From Truepera radiovictrix DSM 17093 (lineage in GTDB: Bacteria; Deinococcota; Deinococci; Deinococcales; Trueperaceae): 64,000 bases of DNA. Both the position numbers and the translations under genes were made by a program. The stretch lies in the NCBI RefSeq assembly GCF_000092425.1, contig NC_014221.1, positions 687,001 to 751,000 of the forward strand. The letters are read 5' to 3'. Numbering within the stretch: position 1 is the first letter of the stretch; each line of letters opens with the position of its first letter. This document shows, piece by piece, positions 26,110 through 36,355 of this stretch. Under the pieces are notes generated by a model, which searched no databases, was not told where the DNA came from, and was given only the letters and a program-made list of their open reading frames with translations.

Positions 26110-27468
26110 ATGACGATTCGGGTAAGCGGGAAGCGGGTGGGCCGCTTTGCGGCGGCGGTGCTGCTGTTGGGTGCGTTGGGGGCGTGCGACCGACCTTTGC
26201 GGGGACAGCGCGATGAGGTGCAGGGGGCGCTCGGGACGACGCGCGACGAACTCGTCGAGGCGCGTCAAGAGCTAGCCGCCTTAGAGCGCCGGCTCGCGGA
26301 GGCGCGGGCGGCGTCCGAGGGGGTGCGCGCGCAAGCCGAGGTCGTCGAGCGCGCGGGGGCGGCGCTCACCGATAACACCCAAGGGGCCGCCGCGCTGCGG
26401 GCCCGCACCGAGGCGTTGGAGCGCCGCGCCGCGGAGCTCGTCGAGGAGAACGCGCGGCTCACGACCGCGCTCGACGAGACGCGCGTGCGGCTCGCCGAGG
26501 TGCTCGATCAGGTGCAAATAGCCGAGCGCGAACGCGCGGAGCTGCTCGCAGAGCTCGAGAGCGCGCGCGCCGAGATCGCCGAACGCGAGGCGCAGGTGCG
26601 CGAGGCGGAGGCCGCGGGCGACACCCGCGTCGAGGCGGTGCTCGCCGAGCGCGACACGGCGCGCGCCGAGCTCGAGGCGCTGCGCGCCCGCGAGGCGCAG
26701 CTCGTCGAGCAGAGCGAGCGTTTGAGGACGCAGCTGGTCGCCTCCGAAGAGGCGATCACCGAAGCGGGCGAGGAGATCACCCGCCTTACCGACGAGCAGC
26801 GCCGCTTGACCCAAGAGCTGCAGAGCACCCGCAACGAGCTCGCCGCGCTCCCCACCCAGGAGGAGCTCAACGCGCTCCTCGAAGAGCGCGACACGCTGCT
26901 CAACGAGCTCGAGTCGGTGCGGGCGCAGCTCAACGAACGCCCCACCCAGGCGCAGCTGACCGCCGCGCGCGAGGAGGCCGAGGCGCTGCGGGCGCAGCTG
27001 CGCGACCGCCCGACGCCGGAGATCGTCGCCGCGCTCGAGGCGCAGGTCGCCGCGATTCAGTCCGAGCGCGACGCGCGCCCCACCCAGGCGACCTTGGAGG
27101 CCGCCGAAGCGCGCGTCGCCGAGCTCGAGGAGCGCCTCAACGCCCGCCCCACCCAGGCGCAGCTCAACGAGGCGCAGGCGCGCATCCGGGCGCTCGAGGC
27201 GCAGATCCAGGCGATCGAAGCCCAGGTCGGCCCGCAGCCGATCGTCAGGACGACCACCCAGCAGCTCGGCGGGGGCGGCGCGCAGCAGCCGGAGGCCCAG
27301 GAGGGTGAGGGGGCGCAGCCGGGTGCCGCGGGGGCGGACCAGGAAGAGGGCGCGGCGCCGGCTCAAGAGGCGGCGCAAGAACAGCAAGGACAACAAGAGG
27401 CGGCGCAAGAACAGCAAGGACAAGAAGAGGAGACCACCGGCGATAACGAGGGCAGCGGGGCGCAGTAG
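26110..27468 (+). CDS. Coiled-coil lipoprotein with RPTQ repeats
   Basis: 452 residues. Signal with lipobox LGAC (about residue 24), then about 320 residues of almost unbroken heptad-like coiled coil rich in Glu, Arg, Ala and Leu. From about residue 235 the motif RPTQAQL or close variants (LPTQEEL, RPTPEIV, RPTQATL) returns five times, marking regular breaks. The C-terminal 70 residues are low complexity (Gln, Glu, Gly, Ala). The ATG at 26110 follows GAGGAGG; a longer frame upstream starts in the promoter region. It would form an extended stalk from the outer side of a membrane. A cell-envelope structural role is inferred only from shape. Confidence 0.75.
   Translation: MTIRVSGKRVGRFAAAVLLLGALGACDRPLRGQRDEVQGALGTTRDELVEARQELAALERRLAEARAASEGVRAQAEVVERAGAALTDNTQGAAALRARTEALERRAAELVEENARLTTALDETRVRLAEVLDQVQIAERERAELLAELESARAEIAEREAQVREAEAAGDTRVEAVLAERDTARAELEALRAREAQLVEQSERLRTQLVASEEAITEAGEEITRLTDEQRRLTQELQSTRNELAALPTQEELNALLEERDTLLNELESVRAQLNERPTQAQLTAAREEAEALRAQLRDRPTPEIVAALEAQVAAIQSERDARPTQATLEAAEARVAELEERLNARPTQAQLNEAQARIRALEAQIQAIEAQVGPQPIVRTTTQQLGGGGAQQPEAQEGEGAQPGAAGADQEEGAAPAQEAAQEQQGQQEAAQEQQGQEEETTGDNEGSGAQ
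27370..27429 (+). repeat. 30-bp tandem repeat in the lipoprotein tail
   Basis: Two copies (27370-27399, 27400-27429) differing at one position, encoding AAQEQQGQ(Q/E)E twice. Likely slippage-prone. Confidence 0.7.
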
Positions 27469-27552
27469 GTACCGCTACCCCTGCTTTGGGCCCCGCTCGG
27501 CGTCGTAAGGAGCGCGTATCGGTCCGTGGCCCCCCTTGCTATAGAGTGGGCT

Positions 27553-29193
27553 ATGGACGCAAAAGAACTCTCAACGCTGCTGCAGAGCGCGAGCGGGGCG
27601 CTCTCCCGCCTCGCCGCCTCGCTGCCGGGTCAGCGCCCCGAGGTCGTGGTCGTGGAGCTCTCCGGGAGCTTCCCCGCCCGCAGGGCGAGGCGACCGCTCC
27701 CGAGGGCGCTCCCCGTCGCGCCGCGCGAGATGAGCCTGGAGGAGCTCACCGCGCAGCTTGAACGCCTCGCGCAGGCCCCGTGGCTCAAGGGGGTGCTCTT
27801 CCGCGTCGAGGGGCTCACCGTGGGCGGCGCGACGGCGGAGGCGCTGCGCGCGCTCGTCACTCGCCTGCGGCAGGCGGGCAAGCGCACGAGCTGCTACCTC
27901 ACGCGCCTAGACCTGCTCAGCTACTTCGTCGCCAGCGCCGCCGACGAGGTCGTCTTGCCCGAGAGCGCCGAGCTGTCGGTCTTCGGGCTCGCCCTGGAGA
28001 CCACCTTTATGCGCGACGCGCTCGCGCGTTACGGGATCGCCTTTGAAAAGCTCGCCCTGCGCGACTACAAAACGGCGGGCGACACGCTCGCGCGTCAGGA
28101 GATGAGCCCGGCGCAGCGCGAGCAGTACGGGCGGCTTTTGGAGAGCCTCGAGGCGACCCTGGTGGAGGCGATCGCCAGCTCGCGCGGCGTCGCCGCGGAC
28201 ACCGTCAGGGCGTGGTTCGACGAGGGCGTGACCTCAGCTTCGCGCGCGCTCGAGCTCGGCATGATCGACCGCGTCGCCTACGAAGACGAGCTCATTGGGC
28301 GGGGGCACAAACCGCTGCGCGAAGCCGCGCGCTTTTTCCCCGCGCCGCTCCCACCGCTGCGCTCGCGCAAGGTCGCCGTGATCACCCTAGAGGGCGCCAT
28401 CGTCACGGGTCGCTCGCGCCGTTTGCCCTTGCCGCTGCCGCTCGTGGGGGGGAAGCAGGCGGGTGCAGAGACGCTGCTGCGGGCCTTTCGCGCCGCCGAG
28501 GCCGACGACGGGGTCGCCGCGGTGGTCTTCTACGTCAACTCGGGCGGCGGCTCGGCCTTGGCGAGCGACCTCATCTGGCGCGAGGTGGTGCGGCTGAGGC
28601 GCAAGAAACCGGTCGTCGCGGTGATGGGGGAGGTCGCCGCCTCGGGCGGGTTTTACGTGCTGACGCACGCTGATCACGTCATCGCGGGGGCGACCACGCT
28701 CACCGGTTCGATCGGCGTGCTCACCGGCAAGTTCGTGCTCGAGGAGTTCAACCGGCGCTACGGCTTTCACCCCGAAGCGATCCGGCGGGGCCGCTTCGCG
28801 CTCGCCATGAGCCCCGCGCACCCCTTTACCGACGACGAGCGGGCGCTGCAGGCGCGCGCCATCGCCGAGGTCTACGCGCGTTTTACGGAGCGCGTCGCCG
28901 CGGGGCGCAAGCTCCCCCTGGGGCGCGTCGAGGAGCTCGCTGGGGGCCGCGTGTGGACGGGGCGCGACGCGCAGGCGCGGGGGCTGGTCGACGAGCTCGG
29001 CGACGTGGCGTTGGGCGTCGCGCGGGCGCGCGAGATGGCCGGGCTGCGTGAGGACGCGCCCGTCTGGAACGTGCCGGCGCCCGCGAAGTTGGTGCTGCCA
29101 CAGCCCGACAAGCCAGGGGCGTGGGAGAGCCTCTACCCCTGGCGCGAAGATCGCGCGCTGCTTTGGGCGCCGCTGCCGAGCGTGCGGCTTTAG
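27553..29193 (+). CDS. SppA-type serine protease (peptidase S49), no visible membrane anchor
   Basis: 546 residues, the double-length 67K form. The general-base lysine is K173 in RDYKTAGD, the nucleophile is S364 in EVAASGGFYV, a spacing close to that of E. coli SppA. SppA degrades leftover signal peptides in the inner membrane. Unlike E. coli SppA, no N-terminal transmembrane helix is seen with the ATG at 27553, nor with the upstream frame from 27526; the protein may bind membranes peripherally. TATAGA lies 7 nt before the ATG. Confidence 0.85.
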   Translation: MDAKELSTLLQSASGALSRLAASLPGQRPEVVVVELSGSFPARRARRPLPRALPVAPREMSLEELTAQLERLAQAPWLKGVLFRVEGLTVGGATAEALRALVTRLRQAGKRTSCYLTRLDLLSYFVASAADEVVLPESAELSVFGLALETTFMRDALARYGIAFEKLALRDYKTAGDTLARQEMSPAQREQYGRLLESLEATLVEAIASSRGVAADTVRAWFDEGVTSASRALELGMIDRVAYEDELIGRGHKPLREAARFFPAPLPPLRSRKVAVITLEGAIVTGRSRRLPLPLPLVGGKQAGAETLLRAFRAAEADDGVAAVVFYVNSGGGSALASDLIWREVVRLRRKKPVVAVMGEVAASGGFYVLTHADHVIAGATTLTGSIGVLTGKFVLEEFNRRYGFHPEAIRRGRFALAMSPAHPFTDDERALQARAIAEVYARFTERVAAGRKLPLGRVEELAGGRVWTGRDAQARGLVDELGDVALGVARAREMAGLREDAPVWNVPAPAKLVLPQPDKPGAWESLYPWREDRALLWAPLPSVRL

Positions 29194-29199
29194 GGGTGA

Positions 29200-29262
29200 C
29201 CTGTGGCGCGCGGCGTGTGGGTCGTCGACCACAGGCCACGCGCCACAGGCCACAAGCCATGT
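29200..29262. repeat. Hairpin repeat between convergent genes
   Basis: CCTGTGGCGCG (29200-29210) pairs with CGCGCCACAGG (29239-29249); ACAGGCCACAAGCC follows. Same word family as 17850-17935. It separates the sppA-like gene and the PAS-LuxR gene, which converge here, so a two-way terminator role is plausible. Confidence 0.5.
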
Positions 29263-29273
29263 CCTGCGAGGCG

Positions 29274-30800
29274 TCAGCCGATCACGCCGCGCTCTCTAGC
29301 CCACACCACGGCCTCGGCCCGCGAGCGCACCCCCAGCTTGTCGTACACCGCCGAGATGTAGTTGCGCACCGTCTGGGTGGCGAGCCCCAGCTCGGCGGCG
29401 ATGGCCTCGTTGCTTTTGCCCCGCGCGAGCCGCTCCAAAACCTGCCGTTCGCGTTTGGAGAGGGTCACGAGCGCGCTGCGCTCGAGCTTGCGCGCGCGCA
29501 CCTGGGAGAGGCGCTCTAGCACCTGCGAGCTAAACCAGGCCGTGTCCGACATCACCTCCTGGAGGGCGCGGTGCAGCTGCTCCTCGGTCTGTTTGCGTTC
29601 GGTGATGTCGTAAAACAGCTTGAGCTGCCCCCGTTCGTCGCCAAAGCGCAAGACCTCCCCCGAGATGAGGATGTCGCGAACCTCCCCCGTTTTGGTGCGG
29701 AGCCTCAGCTCGAGGTTGCGAAACGCCTCCGGGGGCGGTTCTTGTGCCCCCGCTTGGCAGCTCGCCCCGCGTTCGGAGGGTTGGGTCGCCCACAACCCCA
29801 GCTCGCGCGCGCTGCGGCCGAGAACCTCCTCGCGCGAAAACCCGGTGAGGGCCAAAAACGCGTCGTTGACGTCGACGAAGTGTCGCGTGGCGAGCGCGGT
29901 GATACACGCCGCGACGGGTCCCGCGTGAAACACCGTAAAAAAGCGCGCTTCGCTCTCGCGGAGCGCCTCGAGCGCCCGCTTTTGCACGTCGATGTCGCGG
30001 TTCATACCGACCCAGCCGGTGACCGCCCCGCTGTCGTCGAAGAGCGGCACGGCGCGCGCGCTCATCCAGCGCCACGCGCCGCTATGGTGGCGGACGCGAA
30101 ACTCGGTGTCCGAAGGCACGAGCGTGCGCAGGTCGTTCTGCCACTGCGCGACGACGTCGTCGCGGTCGTCGGGGTGCACGGCGTCCAGCCAGCCCCACCC
30201 CTGCCGCTCGGCTTCGGTCTGACCGGTAAAGGCACACCACGAGGGCGACTCGCCCACGACGAGCCCCGCAGCGTCGGCGGTCCACACCGCTTGGGCGGAG
30301 GCTTCGACGAGGGCGCGGAACCGCCTTTCGCTCTGGGTCAGCGCCGGCTCGGTGGCGTGTGCCGGGTCGCGCACCACGGCGACGCACGTCGGCGCTGCGC
30401 CAAGCAGCACGGTGAGCTCGAGCTGCAACCAACGCGTCGCCCCCGCTCGGTGCCGAAACCGCGCCGCCGTACGGCACCCGAACGGCTTCCGACGGGCGCT
30501 AGCGGCGCGCGCGAGCCGCGCGAGGACGGCGGCGCTGTGCGCTCTATCCTTCGGGTGCATAAAGTCGGTGTAGGGGTGACCGCGCAGCTCCGCAGCGGTG
30601 TAGCCCAGGAGCGCGCAGAGGGCGCGGTCGACGTAGACGACGCGGCCCGTGCGCAGCGCGACCCGCGCCACGCCGGCGTCGGTGCGGGTGAGAGCGCAAC
30701 CCGTGGCCGCCCCCGCGACGTCGTCAGCACCCCCCGGGTCGGCGTCTTCCCCTTTGCTGTCGGTACCCTCTACGTCGTCGGTGACCCCGGCATACTCCAT
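29274..30800 (-). CDS. Multi-PAS LuxR-type transcription regulator
   Basis: 508 residues. Three PAS domains (about residues 45-150, 165-285, 290-400; LGYTAAELRGHPYTDFMHPKD marks the first, WRWMSARAVPLFDD a PAC segment) are followed by a LuxR/FixJ HTH at the C-terminus (SKRERQVLERLARGKSNEAI, RNYISAVYDKLGV). There is no kinase or receiver domain, so ligand or redox sensing would act straight on DNA binding. TAGACT stands 6 nt before the ATG on the minus strand. The signal is unknown. Confidence 0.88.
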   Translation of the reverse strand: MEYAGVTDDVEGTDSKGEDADPGGADDVAGAATGCALTRTDAGVARVALRTGRVVYVDRALCALLGYTAAELRGHPYTDFMHPKDRAHSAAVLARLARAASARRKPFGCRTAARFRHRAGATRWLQLELTVLLGAAPTCVAVVRDPAHATEPALTQSERRFRALVEASAQAVWTADAAGLVVGESPSWCAFTGQTEAERQGWGWLDAVHPDDRDDVVAQWQNDLRTLVPSDTEFRVRHHSGAWRWMSARAVPLFDDSGAVTGWVGMNRDIDVQKRALEALRESEARFFTVFHAGPVAACITALATRHFVDVNDAFLALTGFSREEVLGRSARELGLWATQPSERGASCQAGAQEPPPEAFRNLELRLRTKTGEVRDILISGEVLRFGDERGQLKLFYDITERKQTEEQLHRALQEVMSDTAWFSSQVLERLSQVRARKLERSALVTLSKRERQVLERLARGKSNEAIAAELGLATQTVRNYISAVYDKLGVRSRAEAVVWARERGVIG

Positions 30801-30806
30801 TGACGC

Positions 30807-30812
30807 AGTCTA
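30807..30812 (-). promoter_or_regulatory. -10 box of leaderless PAS-LuxR gene
   Basis: Minus-strand TAGACT, 6 nt before the ATG at 30800. Confidence 0.5.
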
Positions 30813-30883
30813 CGCCAAGCGCCCGGGGCGCGCGGGGTCTGGCCCGAGCGCGACGGTTGGCGTGTCGGCGAGCGGGGGGCGCT

Positions 30884-31327
30884 CTAAGGCGCCTCCTCCC
30901 AGTAGGGGACGACGCCAAACTGGTCGTGCAGCTTCCGCCCCCACTCGCGGTCGGCGGTGTTGGGCCAGTTGCGTTTGTCGAAGCCCTCGGCGTTTTTGAG
31001 CACCTCGCGTTCGATCTCGAGCCGCAGCGCCTTGTTCTTGGCGTCGAGCGCGAGCGCCCGCCACGGGACGGCGAAGAGCTTGTCGCCGTAGCCCAAGATG
31101 CCGCCGTAGGAGAGCACCGCGTAGGCGATCGTGCCCGTCTCGAGGTCGATCATCAGATCCTCTAGGTGGCCTAAGTCCTCGCCGCGCGCGTTGGTGACCT
31201 TGTCGCCGATGAGCGTCTTCGCCGTGAGGTTGCGCCCCTCCGGGGTGGCCATGTGGGGGTTGCTGGGGTCGTGCCCCGTGGTGCCTTGTCCCGCCCCACT
31301 GGGCGCGGCGTCGCCTTCTCGGGTCAT
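30884..31327 (-). CDS. PRC-barrel domain protein
   Basis: 147 residues. The barrel begins at LTAKTLIGDKVTNARGEDLG (about residue 34) and includes EDLMIDLETGTIAYAVLSYGG and FAVPWRALALD, the standard PRC-barrel order. Such small proteins are often stress-related in Deinococcota and their partners are unknown. The first 30 residues are Gly/Ser-rich and look disordered. Start at ATG 31327 with AAGGAGG upstream, and TACACT further up. Confidence 0.85.
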   Translation of the reverse strand: MTREGDAAPSGAGQGTTGHDPSNPHMATPEGRNLTAKTLIGDKVTNARGEDLGHLEDLMIDLETGTIAYAVLSYGGILGYGDKLFAVPWRALALDAKNKALRLEIEREVLKNAEGFDKRNWPNTADREWGRKLHDQFGVVPYWEEAP

Positions 31328-31448
31328 AGAAGCCTCCTTAGGGGCGCAGTGTAGTCCAGCGGCGCGCGCCAGACTGTGAGGCAGCTTGAGAAGGGCTTTT
31401 GTGCCCGCCGTGCGCCCGGGCGGGGGGTAGCGGGGGGTTTGGGCGTAT

Positions 31449-31454
31449 TAGGAT
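31449..31454 (+). promoter_or_regulatory. -10 box of leaderless thiolase gene
   Basis: TAGGAT, 6 nt before the ATG at 31461. Confidence 0.45.
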
Positions 31455-31460
31455 GGAGCG

Positions 31461-32735
<1,275 letters not shown>

Positions 32736-32738
32736 AGC

Positions 32739-32767
32739 TTGACACCGCCCGGCGGCTGCGGTTAAGT
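32739..32767 (+). promoter_or_regulatory. Promoter of the MFS gene
   Basis: TTGACA (32739-32744), 17-bp spacer, TTAAGT (32762-32767), just after the thiolase stop and 44 bp before the next ATG. Confidence 0.6.
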
Positions 32768-32810
32768 AAGCGCCTGCCGCACAGCTCACCGCAGGCGGCG
32801 AAAGGGACCG

Positions 32811-34013
32811 ATGAGACGCGGCGCCGCCGCTAAAGGCTTCTACTTCTGCTACTACGCCGCGATGGCCGCGCTCTTGCCCTCGCTGGTGCTGCTCTACGGC
32901 GAGCTCGGTTTTAGCGGCGAGCGCATCGGGACGCTCACCGCGCTCCTGCCGCTCATGCTGATGACGGGAACGTTTGGTATGGGCGTGCTCGCCGACCTCG
33001 TGGGCCGCCGCCGCGCCCTCCTCGTGGGGCTGCACCTGGGCGCCACCCTCGGCGTGCTCGGGCTCACCCAGAGTGCGGCGTACGGCCCGCTCGCCCTCTT
33101 TGTGGCGCTTTTCGCCCTCTGCTTCGGGCCGCTCGCCCCGCTTGTGGACAGCACCGTGCTCGCGGCGCTCGGCGAGCACAAGGAGCGCTACGGCCGCTAC
33201 CGGGTGTGGGGGGTCGTCGGGTGGGGGCTCGCGGCGCCCTCGGTGGGGGCGCTCACCGAGCGTTACGGGCTCCCCGTCGCCTTCTGGGTCACCGCCGGGC
33301 TGCTGCTCGCCTGCCTCGTCATGGGCGCTCTGCTCCCCTTGGAGCGCTCCGAAGGGGGGCTCCGCCGCGCCCTGGCCGCCCGCGAGCTGCTGAGCGCGCG
33401 CTGGGGGGTATTTCTGGCGCTGGTGTTCGCCGGCGGGCTCGCGCTCGCGGTGTGCAGCAACTACGTCTACCTCTACCTCGCCGCTCTGGGGGCGAGCCGG
33501 ACGGTGGTGGGGTTGTCGCTCAGCGTGGCGACCCTGTCGGAGCTGCCCTTTACGCTGCTGGGCGGCCTCCTGCTGAGGCGCTCTGCGGCGCCCGCGCTCC
33601 TCGTGGGGGCGCTCGCGCTCCTCGGGGTGCGCCTGCTGCTCTACCCCGTAGGGGGCGCGGTGCCGTGGGTGCTCACGGTGCAGCTCCTGCACGGGGCGAC
33701 CTTTTCGGTCATCTGGATCGCCGGGGTGGCCTACGCCGACGCGCTCGCGCCGCCCAGGCTCAAGGTGACGGCGCAGGGGCTCTTTAGCGCCGTCATGATG
33801 GGCCTCGGGGGCGCAGCGGGGGGGCTCGTGGGCGGGGTGCTCTACGGCAGCGTGGGGCCGGCGGCGACCTTTACGCTCGTGGGTGCCGGGGCGCTCGCCC
33901 TCTCCGGTGTGCTCTTCTGGGTCGTGCAGCGCCAGGGGGTGGCGTCAGGGACGGTCCCGCGCGAGCGAGAGCGTCGCCAGGGCGAGCCCGCCGAGCAGGA
34001 CGAGCGCCCCTAG
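32811..34013 (+). CDS. MFS transporter
   Basis: 400 residues with about twelve hydrophobic spans. The loop between spans 2 and 3 has the MFS signature-like GVLADLVGRRRALLVG. It resembles the MFS_1-like/nucleoside-symporter group (GRYRVWGVVGWGLAAPSVG). Substrate unknown. The ATG at 32811 follows AAAGGGACCG. The last 23 codons overlap the 3' end of the convergent EamA gene. Confidence 0.85.
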   Translation: MRRGAAAKGFYFCYYAAMAALLPSLVLLYGELGFSGERIGTLTALLPLMLMTGTFGMGVLADLVGRRRALLVGLHLGATLGVLGLTQSAAYGPLALFVALFALCFGPLAPLVDSTVLAALGEHKERYGRYRVWGVVGWGLAAPSVGALTERYGLPVAFWVTAGLLLACLVMGALLPLERSEGGLRRALAARELLSARWGVFLALVFAGGLALAVCSNYVYLYLAALGASRTVVGLSLSVATLSELPFTLLGGLLLRRSAAPALLVGALALLGVRLLLYPVGGAVPWVLTVQLLHGATFSVIWIAGVAYADALAPPRLKVTAQGLFSAVMMGLGGAAGGLVGGVLYGSVGPAATFTLVGAGALALSGVLFWVVQRQGVASGTVPRERERRQGEPAEQDERP

Positions 34014-34883
34014 CGCCGTCCCCGCGCCCGGCACCTCGCCGAAGGCGGCGTACCCGAGGAGGCTCGAGAGCACGGGGATGAGCAGCATGATGAGCGACAC
34101 CACGGTCGGGGACACCCAGCGCATCGTCCAGGTGTAGATGGTGTGGCCGACGAGCTGCGGGACGAGCGCGATGAGCAGGATGTAGAGGTAGACGTCGCCG
34201 CCATGGCCGAGGTAGCCGACCCCCGCGAGGGGCGGAAAGGGCGCGAGCACGAGCGCCCCCGTGACGCAGCTCAGGGCGGCGAACTGCCCCGCCGAGAGGC
34301 CGCGCCGCTGCGCCTGCCGGCCGAGCAGAAAGTAGACCGAGACGGCCGCCGCCGAGGCTAAAGCGAGCGCGTTGCCCAGTAGCGGGTTCGCCCCCGCGCC
34401 GCCGTCTCCCTGGCTTAGACCGATGACCAGCGCGCCCCCTAGCGACACGAGCAGGGCGGCAAAGCGCAGCGGGCCTAGGCGCTCGCGCAGCCAGAGCCAG
34501 GACAGGAGCGCGATCCACACCGGGCTGCTGCTCGAAAGCGTCACCCCCGCCGCGATGGTGGTCTGCGAGAGCGCGGTGATAAAGCCCGCGAAGTGCAGCG
34601 CGAGCATGGCGCCGGCGAGGGCCGCGTAGCGCAGCGCCCCCCCTTGGGGCGGGGTCTTGCGGAGCGGCAGGAGCAGCGGGGAGAGCAAAAGGCCCGAGAG
34701 CGCGAGGCGGCCGGCGGCGATCAGCAGGCTCACGCCCGGAGCGGGGGCGCTGCTCGCCGCGAGGGCCAAACGGATGAGGATGGCTGCGGTCGACCCCGCC
34801 AGGATGCCGACCGCGAGGGTGAGGCCGATGCGCCACGGCGTGGGCGCGGTTAAGGGGGGCGCGAGGGTGGGGGAGCGAGACAC
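33945..34883 (-). CDS. EamA/DMT-family transporter
   Basis: 312 residues with ten predicted spans arranged as two EamA repeats (first repeat near LTLAVGILAGSTAAILIR; second opening with NPLLGNALALASAAAVSVY). The family exports metabolites or takes up drug-like molecules. Starts at GTG 34883, with TAGCGT 6 nt upstream. Its 3' end overlaps the MFS gene by 69 bp in antisense. Confidence 0.85.
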   Translation of the reverse strand: MSRSPTLAPPLTAPTPWRIGLTLAVGILAGSTAAILIRLALAASSAPAPGVSLLIAAGRLALSGLLLSPLLLPLRKTPPQGGALRYAALAGAMLALHFAGFITALSQTTIAAGVTLSSSSPVWIALLSWLWLRERLGPLRFAALLVSLGGALVIGLSQGDGGAGANPLLGNALALASAAAVSVYFLLGRQAQRRGLSAGQFAALSCVTGALVLAPFPPLAGVGYLGHGGDVYLYILLIALVPQLVGHTIYTWTMRWVSPTVVSLIMLLIPVLSSLLGYAAFGEVPGAGTALGALVLLGGLALATLSLARDRP

Positions 34884-34889
34884 CTCTAG

Positions 34890-34895
34890 ACGCTA
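34890..34895 (-). promoter_or_regulatory. -10 box of leaderless EamA gene
   Basis: Minus-strand TAGCGT, 6 nt before the GTG at 34883. Confidence 0.4.
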
Positions 34896-34927
34896 CCAGT
34901 CAGCCCTATGCGGGGAGCCCTGCGGAG

Positions 34928-36355
34928 CTACGCGAGCCGGTAGGTCCGCCGCGCCAGCCCGTAGGTGAGCTCATGCGCCAGCTCCGCCGCCTCGCTTTCA
35001 TCCAAAACGCCCCTCAGCGTCTCCCCGGCGAGCCAGTTGCAGACCGTGCGGCGCCACACGTCGTGGCGGGCGGGGATGGAGGCGAACGCGCGGGTGTCGT
35101 CGTTAAAGCCCGCTAGGTTGTACACCCCGGCGGTTTCCACCACGGCGTCCAAAAAGCGCTCGATCCCCTTGACCGAGTCGAAAAACCACCAGGGCGGCCC
35201 CAGGCGCAGGGCGGGGTAGTGCCCGGCCAAGGGCGCCAGTTCGCGGCTGTAGGTGCTCTCGTCGAGGGTAAAGACCACGAGGCGGAACGCGGGGTCGCTC
35301 CCGTGAGCGTTGAGTAGGGCGCGTAGGGAGCGCGTCCACTCGGTCTGCAGCGGGATGTCGGCGCCCCTGTCGGGGCCGAAGCGTGCAAACACGGCCCGGT
35401 TGTGGTTGCGCAGGCTGCCCACGTGGAGCTGCATCACGAGGCCGTCCTCGGCGCTCATGCGCGCCATCTCCAGGAGCATGTGGGCGGTGAAGCGCGCGGC
35501 GTCCTCGGCGCTGCTCTCCCCGGCGAGGGCGCGCTGGAAGATCGCGTCGGCCTCGCGGTCGCTTAAACGCTCGGTGTGCGGCGTTTCGGCGGCGTGGTCC
35601 GTGGCGGTGGCGCCCAGCGCCTTGAAGAAGGTGCGGCGGGCCTCGAGCGCCGCCACGAAGCGCCGGTAGTCGGTGACCTCGAGGCCGGAGACCTCGCCCA
35701 GTCTGTCCAGGTTCTCCCGCCACCCTTCGGCGTCTAGGTTCACCACGGCGTCCGGCCGGAAGGTCGGGCGGACGTTCGTCCACCCCTCCCTTTGCAGCGA
35801 GCGGTGCTCGGCGAGGGTGTCCGTGGCCGCGTCGGTGGTGCAGAGCACCTCGATGTGAAAGCGTTTAAAAAGGGCGCGTGGGCGGTACTCGGGCTCTGCA
35901 AGCTTCTCCGTAAGCTCGTCGTAGATGGCGTCGGCGGTGTCGGCATTGAGGGGCTTCGTGACGCCGAAAACGCGCACGAGCTCGTCTTTGAGCCAGAGCC
36001 CGGTCGGGGTGCCGCGAAAGAGGTAAAAGTGCGCGGCGAAGCGCCGCCAGATCTCGCGGTGGTCGGTCTCGACCGAGCTGCCATCACGGGTCGGCACGCC
36101 GAGCGACGCCAAGCTCACCCCTTGGCTGTAAAGCATGCGGGTGACGTAGTGGTCGGGGATGACGAAGAGCTCGGCGGGGGTGCCCAGCGTCGCGTCGGGG
36201 TCGGCCAGCAGGCGCGGGGGGACGTGGCCGTGGGGGCACACGAGCGGGAGCTCGGCGACGCCCTCGTAGAGGTGCCGGGCGAGCTCCCGCTGCCGGGGTT
36301 CGGCGGCAAAGAGGCGGTCGGGGTCGTGGGCCCAGGTGGACGGGTTGGTCGTCAT
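34928..36355 (-). CDS. uxaC: Uronate isomerase
   Basis: 475 residues, normal for UxaC. It turns D-galacturonate into D-tagaturonate and D-glucuronate into D-fructuronate. Amidohydrolase-like motifs: LVCPHGHVPPR near residue 38, RFHIEVLCTTDAATDTL, MQLHVGSLRNHN and AGFNDDTRAF. The ATG at 36355 overlaps the gntK stop (ATGA). It is the last gene of an eight-gene LacI-headed operon that also contains uxaE and uxuB, which fixes its role in hexuronate use. Confidence 0.95.
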   Translation of the reverse strand: MTTNPSTWAHDPDRLFAAEPRQRELARHLYEGVAELPLVCPHGHVPPRLLADPDATLGTPAELFVIPDHYVTRMLYSQGVSLASLGVPTRDGSSVETDHREIWRRFAAHFYLFRGTPTGLWLKDELVRVFGVTKPLNADTADAIYDELTEKLAEPEYRPRALFKRFHIEVLCTTDAATDTLAEHRSLQREGWTNVRPTFRPDAVVNLDAEGWRENLDRLGEVSGLEVTDYRRFVAALEARRTFFKALGATATDHAAETPHTERLSDREADAIFQRALAGESSAEDAARFTAHMLLEMARMSAEDGLVMQLHVGSLRNHNRAVFARFGPDRGADIPLQTEWTRSLRALLNAHGSDPAFRLVVFTLDESTYSRELAPLAGHYPALRLGPPWWFFDSVKGIERFLDAVVETAGVYNLAGFNDDTRAFASIPARHDVWRRTVCNWLAGETLRGVLDESEAAELAHELTYGLARRTYRLA

